Assembly: GCA_031400955.1 (NCBI GenBank)
Contig: JANNQW010000384.1
Span: 1-23,306 of the forward strand
Source: VFKE01 sp031400955
GTDB taxonomy: Bacteria > Verrucomicrobiota > Verrucomicrobiia > Verrucomicrobiales > Verrucomicrobiaceae
DNA length: 23,306 bases
Direction: 5' to 3'
Below the pieces are notes generated by a model that did no database searches, was not told the DNA's origin, and was given only the letters and a program-made list of their open reading frames with translations. The first letter of the stretch is position 1. Every line of letters starts with the position of its first letter. This document shows positions 1 to 8,283 of this stretch, in pieces. The position numbers and the translations under genes are program-made.

Positions 1-954
1 GACACTGACGGGATTCGGATGGCCGATGGCATAGGCAAATTGCACTTCGCATTTGTCCGCGAGTCCGGCGGCCACCACGTTCTTCGCGACCCAGCGGCCC
101 ATGTAGGCGGCGCTGCGGTCCACTTTGCTCGGGTCTTTGCCGGAGAAGGCACCGCCACCATGACGACCCATGCCGCCGTAGCTGTCCACGATAATCTTGC
201 GGCCCGTGAGCCCGGTGTCGCCCTGTGGTCCGCCTATCACGAACTTGCCAGTCGGGTTGATGAGGAACTCGGTGTCCTTGGTGAGCATACTCTTCGGCAG
301 CACTTTCTTGATTACCTGCTCGATGCAAAATTTCTCAATCTCAGCATGAAGGACGTTGGCTGCGTGCTGGGTGGAGATAACCACGTTGACGATGCGCGTG
401 GGCTTGCCGTCCACATATTCGACCGATACCTGACTCTTGGCATCGGGGCGCAGCCACTTCGCGAGTTTGCCGGCCTTGCGGATGCGGGTCAGTTCACGGC
501 CGAGACGATGCGCGAACATGATCGGCGCCGGCATCAGCTCGGGCGTTTCATTGCAGGCATAACCGAACATCAAGCCCTGGTCGCCCGCGCCCTGTTCGGC
601 AGTCTTCTTACCTTCAGCCTTCTTCGCGTCCACACCCTGCGCGATGTCGGGTGACTGCGCAGTGATGATGTTCATCACAAAAACTTTGTCGGCGTGGAAA
701 ACATCGTCGTCGTTCACATAGCCGATCTCACGGATGGCATCGCGGACGATCTGCACGTAGTCGAGCTTGGCCTTGGTGGTGATCTCACCGCCGACGATGG
801 CGATGTTGCTCTTCACGTAGGTTTCACAGGCAACGCGGCTGTGCTTGTCCTGCGCGAGGCAGGCGTCGAGCACGGCGTCAGAGATGGTGTCGGCGACTTT
901 ATCAGGATGGCCTTCACCGACGGATTCAGATGAGAAGATGTAGCTGCGGGACAT
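1..954 (-). CDS. metK: S-adenosylmethionine synthetase (partial, 3' end outside window)
   Basis: Makes S-adenosylmethionine from methionine and ATP in the cytoplasm. The window holds the first 318 codons, and the frame runs off the left edge without a stop; the family is usually about 390 residues, so roughly the last 70 are missing. The reading begins MSRSYIFSSESVGEGHPDKV, which contains the ATP-binding GHPDKV motif. Further in are GAGDQGLMFGYACNET, GGPQGDTGLTGRK and SYGGMGRHGGGAFSGKDPSK, the methionine- and phosphate-binding signatures. The start at 954 is the only sensible ATG and puts the protein at its usual N-terminus. No Shine-Dalgarno sequence is seen, and the short upstream gap leaves no room for a SAM riboswitch. 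The gene is divergent from an ArsR-methyltransferase fusion, so it is probably controlled by that DNA-binding protein. Confidence 0.97.
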   Translation of the reverse strand, partial: MSRSYIFSSESVGEGHPDKVADTISDAVLDACLAQDKHSRVACETYVKSNIAIVGGEITTKAKLDYVQIVRDAIREIGYVNDDDVFHADKVFVMNIITAQSPDIAQGVDAKKAEGKKTAEQGAGDQGLMFGYACNETPELMPAPIMFAHRLGRELTRIRKAGKLAKWLRPDAKSQVSVEYVDGKPTRIVNVVISTQHAANVLHAEIEKFCIEQVIKKVLPKSMLTKDTEFLINPTGKFVIGGPQGDTGLTGRKIIVDSYGGMGRHGGGAFSGKDPSKVDRSAAYMGRWVAKNVVAAGLADKCEVQFAYAIGHPNPVSV

Positions 955-1014
955 AGGGGTGTTTCAGTTAATATGGACAAATGATGATACGTCGATATGT
1001 TGCACCCGGATGCC
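955..1014. promoter_or_regulatory. Divergent metK / ArsR-methyltransferase control region, candidate operator
   Basis: About 60 bases separate the metK start from the likely regulator start, so promoters and operator of both genes must share this space. A dyad ATA-CGTCGA-TAT lies at 987-998 in AT-rich sequence; only its outer three base pairs are symmetric, so it is a weak candidate. No good -35/-10 pair was found on either strand. The regulatory role is inferred from the layout. Confidence 0.3.
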
Positions 1015-1959
1015 ATGACGTCAATCCTCAAATCATTTTCCCTGCTTTCCGACGCCACCCGCGTGCGGCTGCTGGCGGTTCTGCGGCAGGAGGAGCTCTC
1101 CGTTGCGGAGCTTCAGGAAATTCTCGGCGTCGCCCAGAGCAACATCTCCGCCCAGCTCTCGCGACTCAAGGCGGCGGGCCTGGTCAGCGACCGGCGCTCC
1201 GGCAAGAACCGCCTTTACCGGCTGGTCCCTCCCGTGGCCAAGGAGAAGGAAACCCACGACCACCTACTGGCACTGTTGGACGCCGCCGCGATGGAATTGC
1301 GCGAGGCCAAACGCGACCATACGGCACTGAAGCTCATCCGCCGCAAACGGGCCGACACCGCACGAGCCTACTTCGATGCGCTCGCTGGAAAATTTGGCCG
1401 GCACTACATTCCAGGCCGGTCCTGGAAAGCGCTCGGTGAGATGCTGCTGCATCTGCTGCCGCCGTCTTATGTTGTAGCCGACCTCGGCGCGGGTGAAGGG
1501 ACGCTCTCCCAGTTGCTCGCGAAGCATGTGAAGCAGGTCATCGCCGTGGACAATTCGGAAAAGATGGTGGCTTACGGCACCAAGCTGGCGAAGGAACACG
1601 GCTTCGCCAATCTCGACTTCCGTCTGGGGGACCTGGAGAATCCACCGGTCAAAGCGGGCGCCGTGGACGTGACCATCTTCAGCCAGGCTTTGCATCACGC
1701 GCAGAATCCCCGCAACGCCGTGGCCGCGGCGCACCAGATTCTAAAAAGCGGCGGGCGCATCGTGATACTTGATCTGCTGAAGCACACCTTTGAGAAAGCG
1801 CGCCAAATGTATGCCGATGTCTGGCTCGGATTTTCCGAAGTGGAGTTGCACGAGATGTTGGATGACGCCGGATTCAAAAACATTGAGGTCCGCGTCGTCG
1901 ACCGCGACGCGAAGAATCCGCAGTTTCAAATCGTGCTCGGCGTGGCGCAGAAAATTTAG
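1015..1959 (+). CDS. ArsR-family winged-helix regulator fused to a SAM-dependent methyltransferase
   Basis: The product has two parts. An N-terminal ArsR-type winged helix covers about residues 1-90, with the typical opening FSLLSDATRVRLLAVL and recognition-helix region VAQSNISAQLSRLKAAGLV. After a linker, a class I methyltransferase covers about residues 145-300, with motif I VADLGAGEGTLSQLL and the later FSQALHHAQNPRNAVAAA and GGRIVILDLLKH segments typical of UbiE-like enzymes. No cysteine pair for metal sensing is apparent. Its position back to back with metK suggests control of methionine/SAM genes by sensing SAM or SAH; ArsR-family SAM-cycle regulators (SahR) are known in Proteobacteria, so the role here is by analogy. 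An in-frame ATG at 997 would add six residues but overlaps the candidate operator. 1015 is chosen because ArsR proteins usually begin just before this helix. Confidence 0.88.
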   Translation: MTSILKSFSLLSDATRVRLLAVLRQEELSVAELQEILGVAQSNISAQLSRLKAAGLVSDRRSGKNRLYRLVPPVAKEKETHDHLLALLDAAAMELREAKRDHTALKLIRRKRADTARAYFDALAGKFGRHYIPGRSWKALGEMLLHLLPPSYVVADLGAGEGTLSQLLAKHVKQVIAVDNSEKMVAYGTKLAKEHGFANLDFRLGDLENPPVKAGAVDVTIFSQALHHAQNPRNAVAAAHQILKSGGRIVILDLLKHTFEKARQMYADVWLGFSEVELHEMLDDAGFKNIEVRVVDRDAKNPQFQIVLGVAQKI

Positions 1960-2113
1960 CTGTAGGCATTACGACAATCCAGAAACCCCCGACGACAAAA
2001 TCGACATCGTTCCATTCGGAATCACGGCATTCGCTTCGCGGCTTCGACCTTGCCGTGTCAGCGCGGCAGTTTCAGTGTGCGGTTCCGCAACGACAGCCCG
2101 CCTGACCTCGCGC

Positions 2114-2407
2114 CTAATTCTTCTTGCCCCAGTCGAAAATCCGCTTAAAAACACCCTTATCCTCCTGTGCCTGTGGCTTCAGCAGTGGAATACGACCGGT
2201 CTCCCCAGTAAGCGGCAACGGTGCTGCGCCTTTGGCCATCTGCTTCGCGATCTCCGGCTGAAGCCTCGCCAGTGACTCCCATTCTTCCAGACCGGGATGC
2301 CACACCAGAGTTCCGCCGTTGATCTCCCCTACACGCGCCAGCCGCTTGAGGCTGCTTTCGGTGACCGGACCCATGGAGCGGCCCTCGATGGCGTAATACC
2401 AATTCAT
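2114..2407 (-). CDS. GYF_2 (DUF4339) domain small protein
   Basis: A 97-residue protein made almost entirely of one GYF_2 domain. It opens MNWYYAIEGRSMGPVTESSL, with the WYY and GP residues of the fold, followed by a GEINGGTLVWHPGLEEWESL segment, the usual 'tlVW..G...W' core. The C-terminal tail (about residues 60-97) is basic and proline-rich, with no membrane segment. GYF_2 domains are thought to mediate protein-protein contacts and often sit at the N-terminus of bacterial membrane proteins; this one stands alone. It converges on the ArsR-methyltransferase gene, with 154 bases between them that hold only a weak 7-bp dyad (2023-2029 with 2051-2057). The specific function is unknown. Confidence 0.8.
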   Translation of the reverse strand: MNWYYAIEGRSMGPVTESSLKRLARVGEINGGTLVWHPGLEEWESLARLQPEIAKQMAKGAAPLPLTGETGRIPLLKPQAQEDKGVFKRIFDWGKKN

Positions 2408-2530
2408 TGTGATAAGATTTAAGAGGGTAAAATTCAGGATGCAAGACTCATCGACTTAATTGAGAATCCTCGCTTGTGTTTTCCATCTCCTTTTCTTGAA
2501 TCGTTCCACGTCGCATGAGCGCGATGTCGG

Positions 2531-2568
2531 AAAAAGAGAAGGCTCTCCGGCCTTGCGACCGGAGAGCC
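2531..2568 (-). terminator. Strong intrinsic terminator, minus strand
   Basis: A perfect 10-bp GC-rich stem (arms 2541-2550 and 2559-2568, eight-base loop) is followed on the minus strand by a ten-base tract with eight T (2531-2540). The T tract is on the minus side only, so the terminated transcript comes from the right. The only source to the right on that strand is the small unit at 2630-2808. Confidence 0.75.
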
Positions 2569-2629
2569 CGACGATCCAGCAACCAATTTACGAGATCGAA
2601 CGAAATTTCTTCAGCAAACCAGGCTGGAG

Positions 2630-2740
2630 CTATTTCGGCCTGCCAACTGTAAGGTCCACAGACGAAGCTAATCTTAAAATCTTTTGGGCAACCGTCAATC
2701 TATCAAGGTGTCTTTTGCAAAAAAAGAAGCTGATTCTCAT
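2630..2740 (-). CDS. Candidate 36-codon small protein (or sRNA) in a self-contained transcription unit
   Basis: This is the middle of an apparent miniature gene. A promoter-like pair lies at 2780-2808 and transcription would start near 2773. An AGGAG ribosome binding site (plus-strand CTCCT at 2751-2755) is ten bases before the ATG at 2740, and a strong terminator follows at 2531-2568. The ORF would encode a basic 36-residue peptide starting MRISFFFCKRHLDRL and ending VGRPK, with no recognised domain. AGGAG-type sites are rare in this window, which makes this one noteworthy. The transcript would be about 240 bases, so a noncoding RNA is equally possible. The rest of 2408-3080 (AT-rich) shows no gene I can support. 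Confidence 0.4.
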   Translation of the reverse strand: MRISFFFCKRHLDRLTVAQKILRLASSVDLTVGRPK

Positions 2741-2779
2741 ATTTGGTAGGCTCCTGATAGGCGATTTTACGAAAATTTT

Positions 2780-2808
2780 AGTATTTTTCTGTTTGACAGG
2801 GAAGTCAA
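2780..2808 (-). promoter_or_regulatory. Sigma70-like promoter for the small minus-strand unit
   Basis: On the minus strand, TTGACT (2803-2808; five of six consensus bases) and AATACT (2780-2785; four of six) are separated by exactly 17 bases. Start of transcription would be near 2773, 33 bases before the small ORF. Confidence 0.4.
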
Positions 2809-3080
2809 AAATCCCGTTTAGACACTTTATTTATCTTAAATACCCCAAGCTGACCCCAGCCAATTCCGCCACAAAGCTACTTTGGATGAGTTTATCCGAC
2901 ACATTAGGTTGATTTTTCGCGTCTGCATTCGCCACTCTTGGATAGAACGTGCGTCACACACCGTATTTTGATTCACTTCACATAAACACGACTAAAAAAA
3001 TGAAGATCCCCGTTTTGATTGATGATTCAGACCGACCGGTGTTGAGTGCGGGCGCCGCCCAAAATCCAGTTCAGCATTTT

Positions 3081-5435
3081 ATGATCAAGTTCAAGTCGAT
3101 CCTAGCCTCCCTTGCCGCCATCAGTCTTGCTGCCTGCGACCCCTCTGAGACTCCGGCGCCAAAACAGAATACGACACCAGCACCCGCAGCCCCGATGTCG
3201 AAACCCGCAGCCGCAAGGGAAGATCACAACATGTATGGCTGGCGCGGACCGCTCCAGAGCGGAGCGAGTCTGGAGCACTACACCAACGGCAAGCTCGACC
3301 CCACGCCCGCGTGGACCCGCGACACCCATGGCCGCGGCACACCAGTGATCGTGGACGGCAAGGTCTTCACCTTCGGCTATCGCGGCGAGAAAGAGGAACT
3401 GATCGAACACCTCGCCTGCCTCGACGCAGCGACCGGCACACAACTCTGGCAGATCGAATACAAGGACTACATCAGCGACACGGTCTACAACCGCTACTCC
3501 ATCGGCTCCCCCTGCGTTGATCCGGAAACGAAGCGCATTTATCTGCTCTCCGCTTATGGCGTGTTCCTCTGTGTGGACTTCGACGGCAAGGAACTCTGGC
3601 GTCAGTCGCTCATGGAAAAGATCGGGCGCATGACCTTCCCAAATTCCAAGGTCGGCGCACCGATCATCGAGGGCGACCTCGTCATCGTCCAAGGCATCAC
3701 CGCCAACTGGGGCGCGGACGGCCCCGCAGCCAACCGTTTCTATGGCTTCGACAAACTCAGCGGCGAACTCATCTGGGCCAGCACGCCTGGTGAAATCCCA
3801 CCGAAGGACAGCTCCCACTCCACGCCTGTTCTCGAAACTCGCGACGGCAAACGCGTCTTCTGGGTCGGCACCGGCTGCGGCAATGTGGTCTGCGTGAACG
3901 CCCGGACCGGCAAGCCGCTCGTCCGCCACAAGGTGTCCAAAGGCGGCGTCAACGGCTCCGTCGTGCTCTATAAGAACACCGTCATCGCCATCCACGGCGA
4001 GGAAAATCCCGACAGCTCCGATAAGGGCCGCCTCCTCGCCATCAAAATGCCGGAGCACTTCGATGCGGAGCAGATGGTTTTCGATCCCGAAATCAACTTG
4101 GAAAAATGGAAGGCCAACGAAGCCTGGCGCGACAGCATCGTCGCGGAAACCAGCTCGCCGGCGCTTACGGGCAATCACATCTACCAAGTGACCGAAGGCG
4201 GCGAACTGGCCAGCTTGAACGCCGGCACCGGTGTGATCGAGTGGCAGAAAAAACTCAGCAACAAAAACATCCACGCCTCGCCCTTCTACTCCGACGGATT
4301 CATCTATTGCGGTTTCCCATCGGGCCAGTTCTTCGTCATCAAGCCCGGCGACAAAGACGCGGAAATCGTTCAAGAGATCAAGCTCGAGGGCCAATGCCTC
4401 GGCGCGCCCATCGTCTGCAACGGCCAGCTTTACGTTCACACCACCGAAAAGCTCTATTGCTTCAAGATCAATCACAACGGCATCAAATACGATGCGGCAC
4501 CACTCGCTGACGTTCCAAAAGCCGGCCCTGCCGCCGCATTGCAAATCATCCCCTCGGAGTTCATCCTGCACCCCGGTGAGAAACGCGGCTTCAAAATCCG
4601 CTCCATCGACAAGAACGGCTTCATCGTCGCCGATGTGACGAAGGCTTCATGGGAATCATTCATCCCGCCCACGGCCAAGGTGAAGGCGTTGCTCGACGGC
4701 AAGTTCAACGACGCTGGCGAAATAACCGCCGAGCCCACGGCCAAGCAGTCCGCCGGAGCGTTCAAGGCCACCACCGACGGTTTGACCGGCACCATCCGCG
4801 GACGCATTCTCTCCAAACCACCCTTCGATCAGGACTTTGAAAAGTTCGAACTGACCGAGGAGCACCCTGCGGACGTTTCAGGCGACGCTTACAAATTCGC
4901 CTACCCGCCTCTGCCGTGGATCGGCGCGCGCTTCAAGTTCGACATTCGCGACCTCAATGGCAACAAGGTGCTCGCCAAGAACTTCGACCGCCTCCTTTTC
5001 CAGCGCGCGATGGTCTTCATCGGCACCGCAGACATGAGCGACTACACCGTCTCCGCCGATGTGATGACCGATGGCAACCGCCGTTCCAAGTCCGACGTGG
5101 GCGTGATCAACCAGCGTTACTTGATCGTGCTCAAGGGCAACGCCAATGAGCTTGAAGTCAGTTCAAACTTTGAACGCTTCAGACGCGCCGTCCCCTTCCC
5201 GGTCAAAGGTCAGCAGTGGTATTCGCTCAAGACGCAGGTGCAGGTCAATGCCGACGGCACCGGCGCGATCCTCGCCAAGGCTTGGGAAAAAGAGCAGCCG
5301 GAACCCGCCGAATGGACGATCAAGGCCGAAACCAATCCTGTTCACAAACAAGGATCACCCGGCCTTTTCGGCTTCACGCCGCAAAACCAGATGCGCGTCT
5401 ACATCGACAACGTGAGAGTGACGCCTAACAAGTGA
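3081..5435 (+). CDS. Lipoprotein with PQQ-like beta-propeller and C-terminal lectin-like domain
   Basis: A 784-residue exported protein. The start at 3081 gives a textbook lipoprotein signal (MIKFKSILASLAAISLAAC, lipobox LAAC with Cys19). The open frame extends upstream to 2949, but that would bury the signal, so the later ATG is preferred. A Pro/Ala-rich linker follows, then a PQQ-like (quinoprotein, BamB-type) propeller over about residues 50-480 with repeats such as LDAATGTQLWQIEY, DKLSGELIWAS, NARTGKPLVRH and NAGTGVIEWQKKL. The last 200 or so residues (SDYTVSADVMTD to MRVYIDNVRV) resemble the concanavalin-like/LamG fold of DUF1080-type proteins. No CxxCH heme site or vicinal Cys pair of a true quinoprotein dehydrogenase was seen, so a binding or scaffolding role is more likely than PQQ catalysis. 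A second propeller gene follows 36 bases later, probably co-transcribed. Confidence 0.88.
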   Translation: MIKFKSILASLAAISLAACDPSETPAPKQNTTPAPAAPMSKPAAAREDHNMYGWRGPLQSGASLEHYTNGKLDPTPAWTRDTHGRGTPVIVDGKVFTFGYRGEKEELIEHLACLDAATGTQLWQIEYKDYISDTVYNRYSIGSPCVDPETKRIYLLSAYGVFLCVDFDGKELWRQSLMEKIGRMTFPNSKVGAPIIEGDLVIVQGITANWGADGPAANRFYGFDKLSGELIWASTPGEIPPKDSSHSTPVLETRDGKRVFWVGTGCGNVVCVNARTGKPLVRHKVSKGGVNGSVVLYKNTVIAIHGEENPDSSDKGRLLAIKMPEHFDAEQMVFDPEINLEKWKANEAWRDSIVAETSSPALTGNHIYQVTEGGELASLNAGTGVIEWQKKLSNKNIHASPFYSDGFIYCGFPSGQFFVIKPGDKDAEIVQEIKLEGQCLGAPIVCNGQLYVHTTEKLYCFKINHNGIKYDAAPLADVPKAGPAAALQIIPSEFILHPGEKRGFKIRSIDKNGFIVADVTKASWESFIPPTAKVKALLDGKFNDAGEITAEPTAKQSAGAFKATTDGLTGTIRGRILSKPPFDQDFEKFELTEEHPADVSGDAYKFAYPPLPWIGARFKFDIRDLNGNKVLAKNFDRLLFQRAMVFIGTADMSDYTVSADVMTDGNRRSKSDVGVINQRYLIVLKGNANELEVSSNFERFRRAVPFPVKGQQWYSLKTQVQVNADGTGAILAKAWEKEQPEPAEWTIKAETNPVHKQGSPGLFGFTPQNQMRVYIDNVRVTPNK

Positions 5436-5471
5436 ACCAGTAAAAATTTTAATACCAACGCCGACTCGAAA

Positions 5472-7088
5472 ATGAAGAACACAACTCTCCCTCTCATCGC
5501 CATCGCCCTCGGGGTGGCCAGTCTCCAGGCTGGTGACTGGCCCCAATGGGGCGGCGCTAATTCCCGCAACATGGTGTCCAATGAAAAGGGATTGCCGGTG
5601 GATCTCATTCAAAAAAGAATGAAGAAAATGCCTGATGGCACCGAGAAGGAAATTGCAAAGATAGAAAAGCTCAAGGGCAGCGAGGATATCGACATGGCCA
5701 CGGTGAAGAACTGCCTTTGGGTGGCCAAGCTCGGCTCACAGTCTTACGGCTCGCCCAACATCGCCAGCGGGCAGATCTTCGTCGGCACCAACAACGAGGC
5801 GCCGCGCAATCCGAAGATCACCGGCGACCGCGGCATCGTCATGGTCTTCGATGAAAAGACCGGAAAATTCCAATGGCAGATAGTCACGCCCAAGCTCGGC
5901 GCCGGAAAAGTCAGCGACTGGGAATTCCTCGGCATGTGCTCCACGCCTACCATCGTCGGCGACCGCGGTTACGTCATCACCAACCGCTGCGAGATCGTCT
6001 GCATCAGCACCAAGGGTCTCGCCGCCGGCAACCTCGGCATGACCGACGAAGCTAAATACATGGCCGCACCCGACAAAGATCAAAAACTTGTCATGGGCCA
6101 GCCCGGTCCGCTCGATGCCGACATCATCTGGGTCTATGACATGCGCAAGGAACTCGGCGTCTTCCCCCACAACATCGCGTCGAACTATCCGCTCGTGGTC
6201 AACGGCAAAGTCTATGTTTCCACTTCCAACGGCGTGGATTGGTCCCACAGCAACATCCCCGCACCCCAGGCCCCCAGCTTTGTCTGCGTGGATGCCGATA
6301 CCGGCAAGTATGTCGCCGAAATTCCAGCCGACGCGAAAATCAGCGGGAACGTCATGCACTGCAACTGGTCCTCGCCCACCTACGCTGAAGTGAACGGCAA
6401 GCCGATGGTCATCTTCGCCGCAGGCGACGGCTTCGTCTATGGCCTCGGCACCGGCGACGAGCGCAAAGAGGTTGAGAAAGACGTTTACGAACTCCCCATC
6501 AAGTTCAAATACGATGCGGTGCCCAAGGAATACCGCTTAAAGGAGGATGGCTCGCTCAGAAAATACACCGAGTTCGACGGCCCGAGCGAATTGATCTCCA
6601 CCCCGGTCGTTGTGGACGGCAAATGCTACGTCGCCATCGGCCAGGATCCCGAGCACGGCGAAGGCGTCGGCATGTTGAGCTGCATCGACATTTCACAAAC
6701 CGGCGACATCTCCGGCAAAGCCTTGTGGACCTTCAAGGGTCTCGAGCGCACCATCTCCACCCCAGCAGTCAAAGACGGCATCGTTTACGCCGCAGACTAC
6801 ACGGGCCGCATCTTCGCGATCGATACCGCGACCGGCAAGGAACTCTGGAAGTTCGACACTAAGGGTCACATCTGGGCCAACCCGGTGGTCGCCGACGGCA
6901 AGGTTTACATCGGCAACGAAGAAGGCGAACTTTTCATCCTCGCCGAAGGCCGTGAAATGAAGAAGCTAGGCCACATCGAATTCCCCGCGCCGCTCAAGAG
7001 TTCGGTCGTTCCCGCCAACGGCGTCCTTTACGTCACCACGGAAACGCACCTCTACGCCTTCAAAGAAGGCGCGAAGCCGGCGCAATAA
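5472..7088 (+). CDS. Secreted PQQ-like beta-propeller protein
   Basis: A 538-residue protein with a Sec signal peptide (MKNTTLPLIAIALGVASLQA, cleavage likely after Ala20). The mature N-terminus DWPQWGGANSRN is the usual opening of planctomycete/verrucomicrobial PQQ-like proteins (DWPQWRGP...G). Propeller blades are visible through the chain: FDEKTGKFQWQI, DADTGKYVAEI, DTATGKELWKFD and a closing VYIGNEEGELFILAEG. It lacks the lipobox and the C-terminal lectin-like domain of the gene before it, so the pair may act as a membrane-anchored and a soluble periplasmic partner. No heme or metal motif is evident. Substrate and role are unknown. The gene ends just before a hairpin and a clear intrinsic terminator, which closes the two-gene unit. 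Confidence 0.88.
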   Translation: MKNTTLPLIAIALGVASLQAGDWPQWGGANSRNMVSNEKGLPVDLIQKRMKKMPDGTEKEIAKIEKLKGSEDIDMATVKNCLWVAKLGSQSYGSPNIASGQIFVGTNNEAPRNPKITGDRGIVMVFDEKTGKFQWQIVTPKLGAGKVSDWEFLGMCSTPTIVGDRGYVITNRCEIVCISTKGLAAGNLGMTDEAKYMAAPDKDQKLVMGQPGPLDADIIWVYDMRKELGVFPHNIASNYPLVVNGKVYVSTSNGVDWSHSNIPAPQAPSFVCVDADTGKYVAEIPADAKISGNVMHCNWSSPTYAEVNGKPMVIFAAGDGFVYGLGTGDERKEVEKDVYELPIKFKYDAVPKEYRLKEDGSLRKYTEFDGPSELISTPVVVDGKCYVAIGQDPEHGEGVGMLSCIDISQTGDISGKALWTFKGLERTISTPAVKDGIVYAADYTGRIFAIDTATGKELWKFDTKGHIWANPVVADGKVYIGNEEGELFILAEGREMKKLGHIEFPAPLKSSVVPANGVLYVTTETHLYAFKEGAKPAQ

Positions 7089-7092
7089 GTAG

Positions 7093-7111
7093 CACAGGCT
7101 GCCAGCCTGTG
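7093..7111. repeat. Short intergenic hairpin
   Basis: Eight-base perfect arms (7093-7100 and 7104-7111) around a GCC loop lie directly after the propeller gene's stop and six bases before a terminator hairpin. The tandem arrangement resembles dispersed extragenic palindromes in genomes of this kind; only one copy is in the window. Confidence 0.5.
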
Positions 7112-7117
7112 TGTCGA

Positions 7118-7139
7118 ACGGGCATCCTGCCCGTTTTTT
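7118..7139 (+). terminator. Intrinsic terminator after the propeller gene pair
   Basis: A seven-base perfect stem (ACGGGCA at 7118-7124 with TGCCCGT at 7128-7134) with a three-base loop is followed by six T (7134-7139), 29 bases after the stop codon. This is a standard rho-independent layout on the plus strand. Confidence 0.8.
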
Positions 7140-7224
7140 CTCACCACGCGCAACCTCCTCCTTCCTAGGGCCAACGTATTCATTCTAAACTTTTAAATCC
7201 TTCAACATTTCAACTCTTCCCTGC

Positions 7225-8274
7225 ATGACAGCCCAAGAAAAACTCAACACCCACCTCCAGGAAATCATCAGCTGGCACTTCTCGTCGGAAACGGGTTGTC
7301 CCTTCTGGTTGGAGTGGATGTCCAAAAACTTCGACCCAAAGCAGGAGATTAAGTCCTTCGCGGACATGATCAAGTTCGCGCATTTCCAGGACGAATGGCT
7401 CCGCGATCTCCAGCCCGAAGTCTGGGTGCCCAACGCCTTCAAGGGAAAGCCATATAACATCTTTGAAACCGGCGGCACCACCGGCATGCCCAAGCAGCGC
7501 ATCGGCTGGGAAGACTACAAATACGACTACAGCGAGTTCTCCACCAAGCTAAAAGACGAACACTTCCCACCCGGCCAAGCCTGGCTCATGATGGGTCCCA
7601 CCGGCCCGCGCCGCCTGCGCCTCGCAGTCGAGCACCTGGCCCACGTGCGCGGTTCCTCCTGCTACTTCATCGACCTCGACCCCCGCTTCGTGAAGAAGCT
7701 CATCGCCAGCAAGCAGTTCGATGTCGCGCGGCAATACATGGATCACGTCGTCGATCAGGCCGTGACCATCCTGAAACATCGGAAGGTCAGCGCTCTCTTC
7801 ACCACTCCCAAGCTGCTCGAAGCGCTCTCGGAGAAGATCAACATCTATGAAGCCGGCATCCGCGGCGTCTTCTGCGGCGGCACCACCATGCTCCCGCAAT
7901 ACGTGCGGTTCATCGTCGAAGAAGTGCTCGAAGGAAAAATCGGATTCTATCCCACCTACGGCAACACCCTGATGGGCTTGGCTGCCAGTGTGCCGCTTCT
8001 CCCTGAGGACAAATTTTCCATCACCTACTACGCCCCGCAGCCCCGCGCCGTCTTGCGCATCGTAAAGCCCGACGACACCACTCAGACCGTGGACTACGAC
8101 ACCTGGGGTCGAGTGGAACTCACTACGCTCACGAAGGAGTTCTTCATGCCGCGCTTCCTGGAACGCGACGAAGCACTCCGTCGCAAACCGCGCGCGCCCT
8201 ACGAATGGGATGGCGTCGCCGAAGTCCGCCCCTTCGGCGCGATGGAGAACAAAATCGTCGAAGGGGTCTATTAA
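7225..8274 (+). CDS. Short AMP-forming ligase-like protein (phenylacetate-CoA ligase / LuxE-like)
   Basis: A 349-residue member of the adenylate-forming superfamily, which activates a carboxylic acid as acyl-AMP. The phosphate-loop motif is ETGGTTGMPK (residues 81-90), and the A5-type YPTYGNT follows at about 242-248. A segment WGRVELTTLTKEFFMPRFLERD (294-315) corresponds to the 'G.v.lT.l......RY.tGD' region. The protein then stops after about 35 more residues, so the C-terminal lid domain with the catalytic A10 lysine found in PaaK (about 430 residues) is missing. That length resembles LuxE acyl-protein synthetase, but no cysteine lies near the C-terminus to match LuxE's acyl-acceptor Cys. 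It is followed after nine bases by an aldehyde dehydrogenase and then an alcohol dehydrogenase, so it may supply an activated acid to the dehydrogenase. The substrate is not visible. No Shine-Dalgarno sequence. Confidence 0.78.
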   Translation: MTAQEKLNTHLQEIISWHFSSETGCPFWLEWMSKNFDPKQEIKSFADMIKFAHFQDEWLRDLQPEVWVPNAFKGKPYNIFETGGTTGMPKQRIGWEDYKYDYSEFSTKLKDEHFPPGQAWLMMGPTGPRRLRLAVEHLAHVRGSSCYFIDLDPRFVKKLIASKQFDVARQYMDHVVDQAVTILKHRKVSALFTTPKLLEALSEKINIYEAGIRGVFCGGTTMLPQYVRFIVEEVLEGKIGFYPTYGNTLMGLAASVPLLPEDKFSITYYAPQPRAVLRIVKPDDTTQTVDYDTWGRVELTTLTKEFFMPRFLERDEALRRKPRAPYEWDGVAEVRPFGAMENKIVEGVY

Positions 8275-8283
8275 GCAGAACTC

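Noticed and set aside
1..954. Possible SAM riboswitch controlling metK.
   Set aside because: Only about 60 bases separate metK from the divergent gene, with no folded leader pattern; the control is more likely at DNA level.
2023..2057. A 7-bp dyad with a 21-base loop between the ArsR fusion and the GYF_2 gene, considered as a terminator.
   Set aside because: The stem is short, the loop large and there is no T tract.
2872..2884. CAAAG-CTA-CTTTG, compared with the regulator's palindromes.
   Set aside because: The half-sites are in the opposite (inside-out) order, so it is not the same operator.
2460..2912. A 150-codon open frame on the plus strand in the gap before the first propeller gene.
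   Set aside because: The AT-rich sequence spells no domain, it has no ribosome binding site, and it runs through the perfect terminator hairpin and antisense to the better-supported small unit.
3102..4571. A 489-codon open frame on the minus strand.
   Set aside because: It is antisense to the propeller lipoprotein and reflects its GC-rich codon pattern; the plus-strand protein has a signal peptide and clear propeller repeats.
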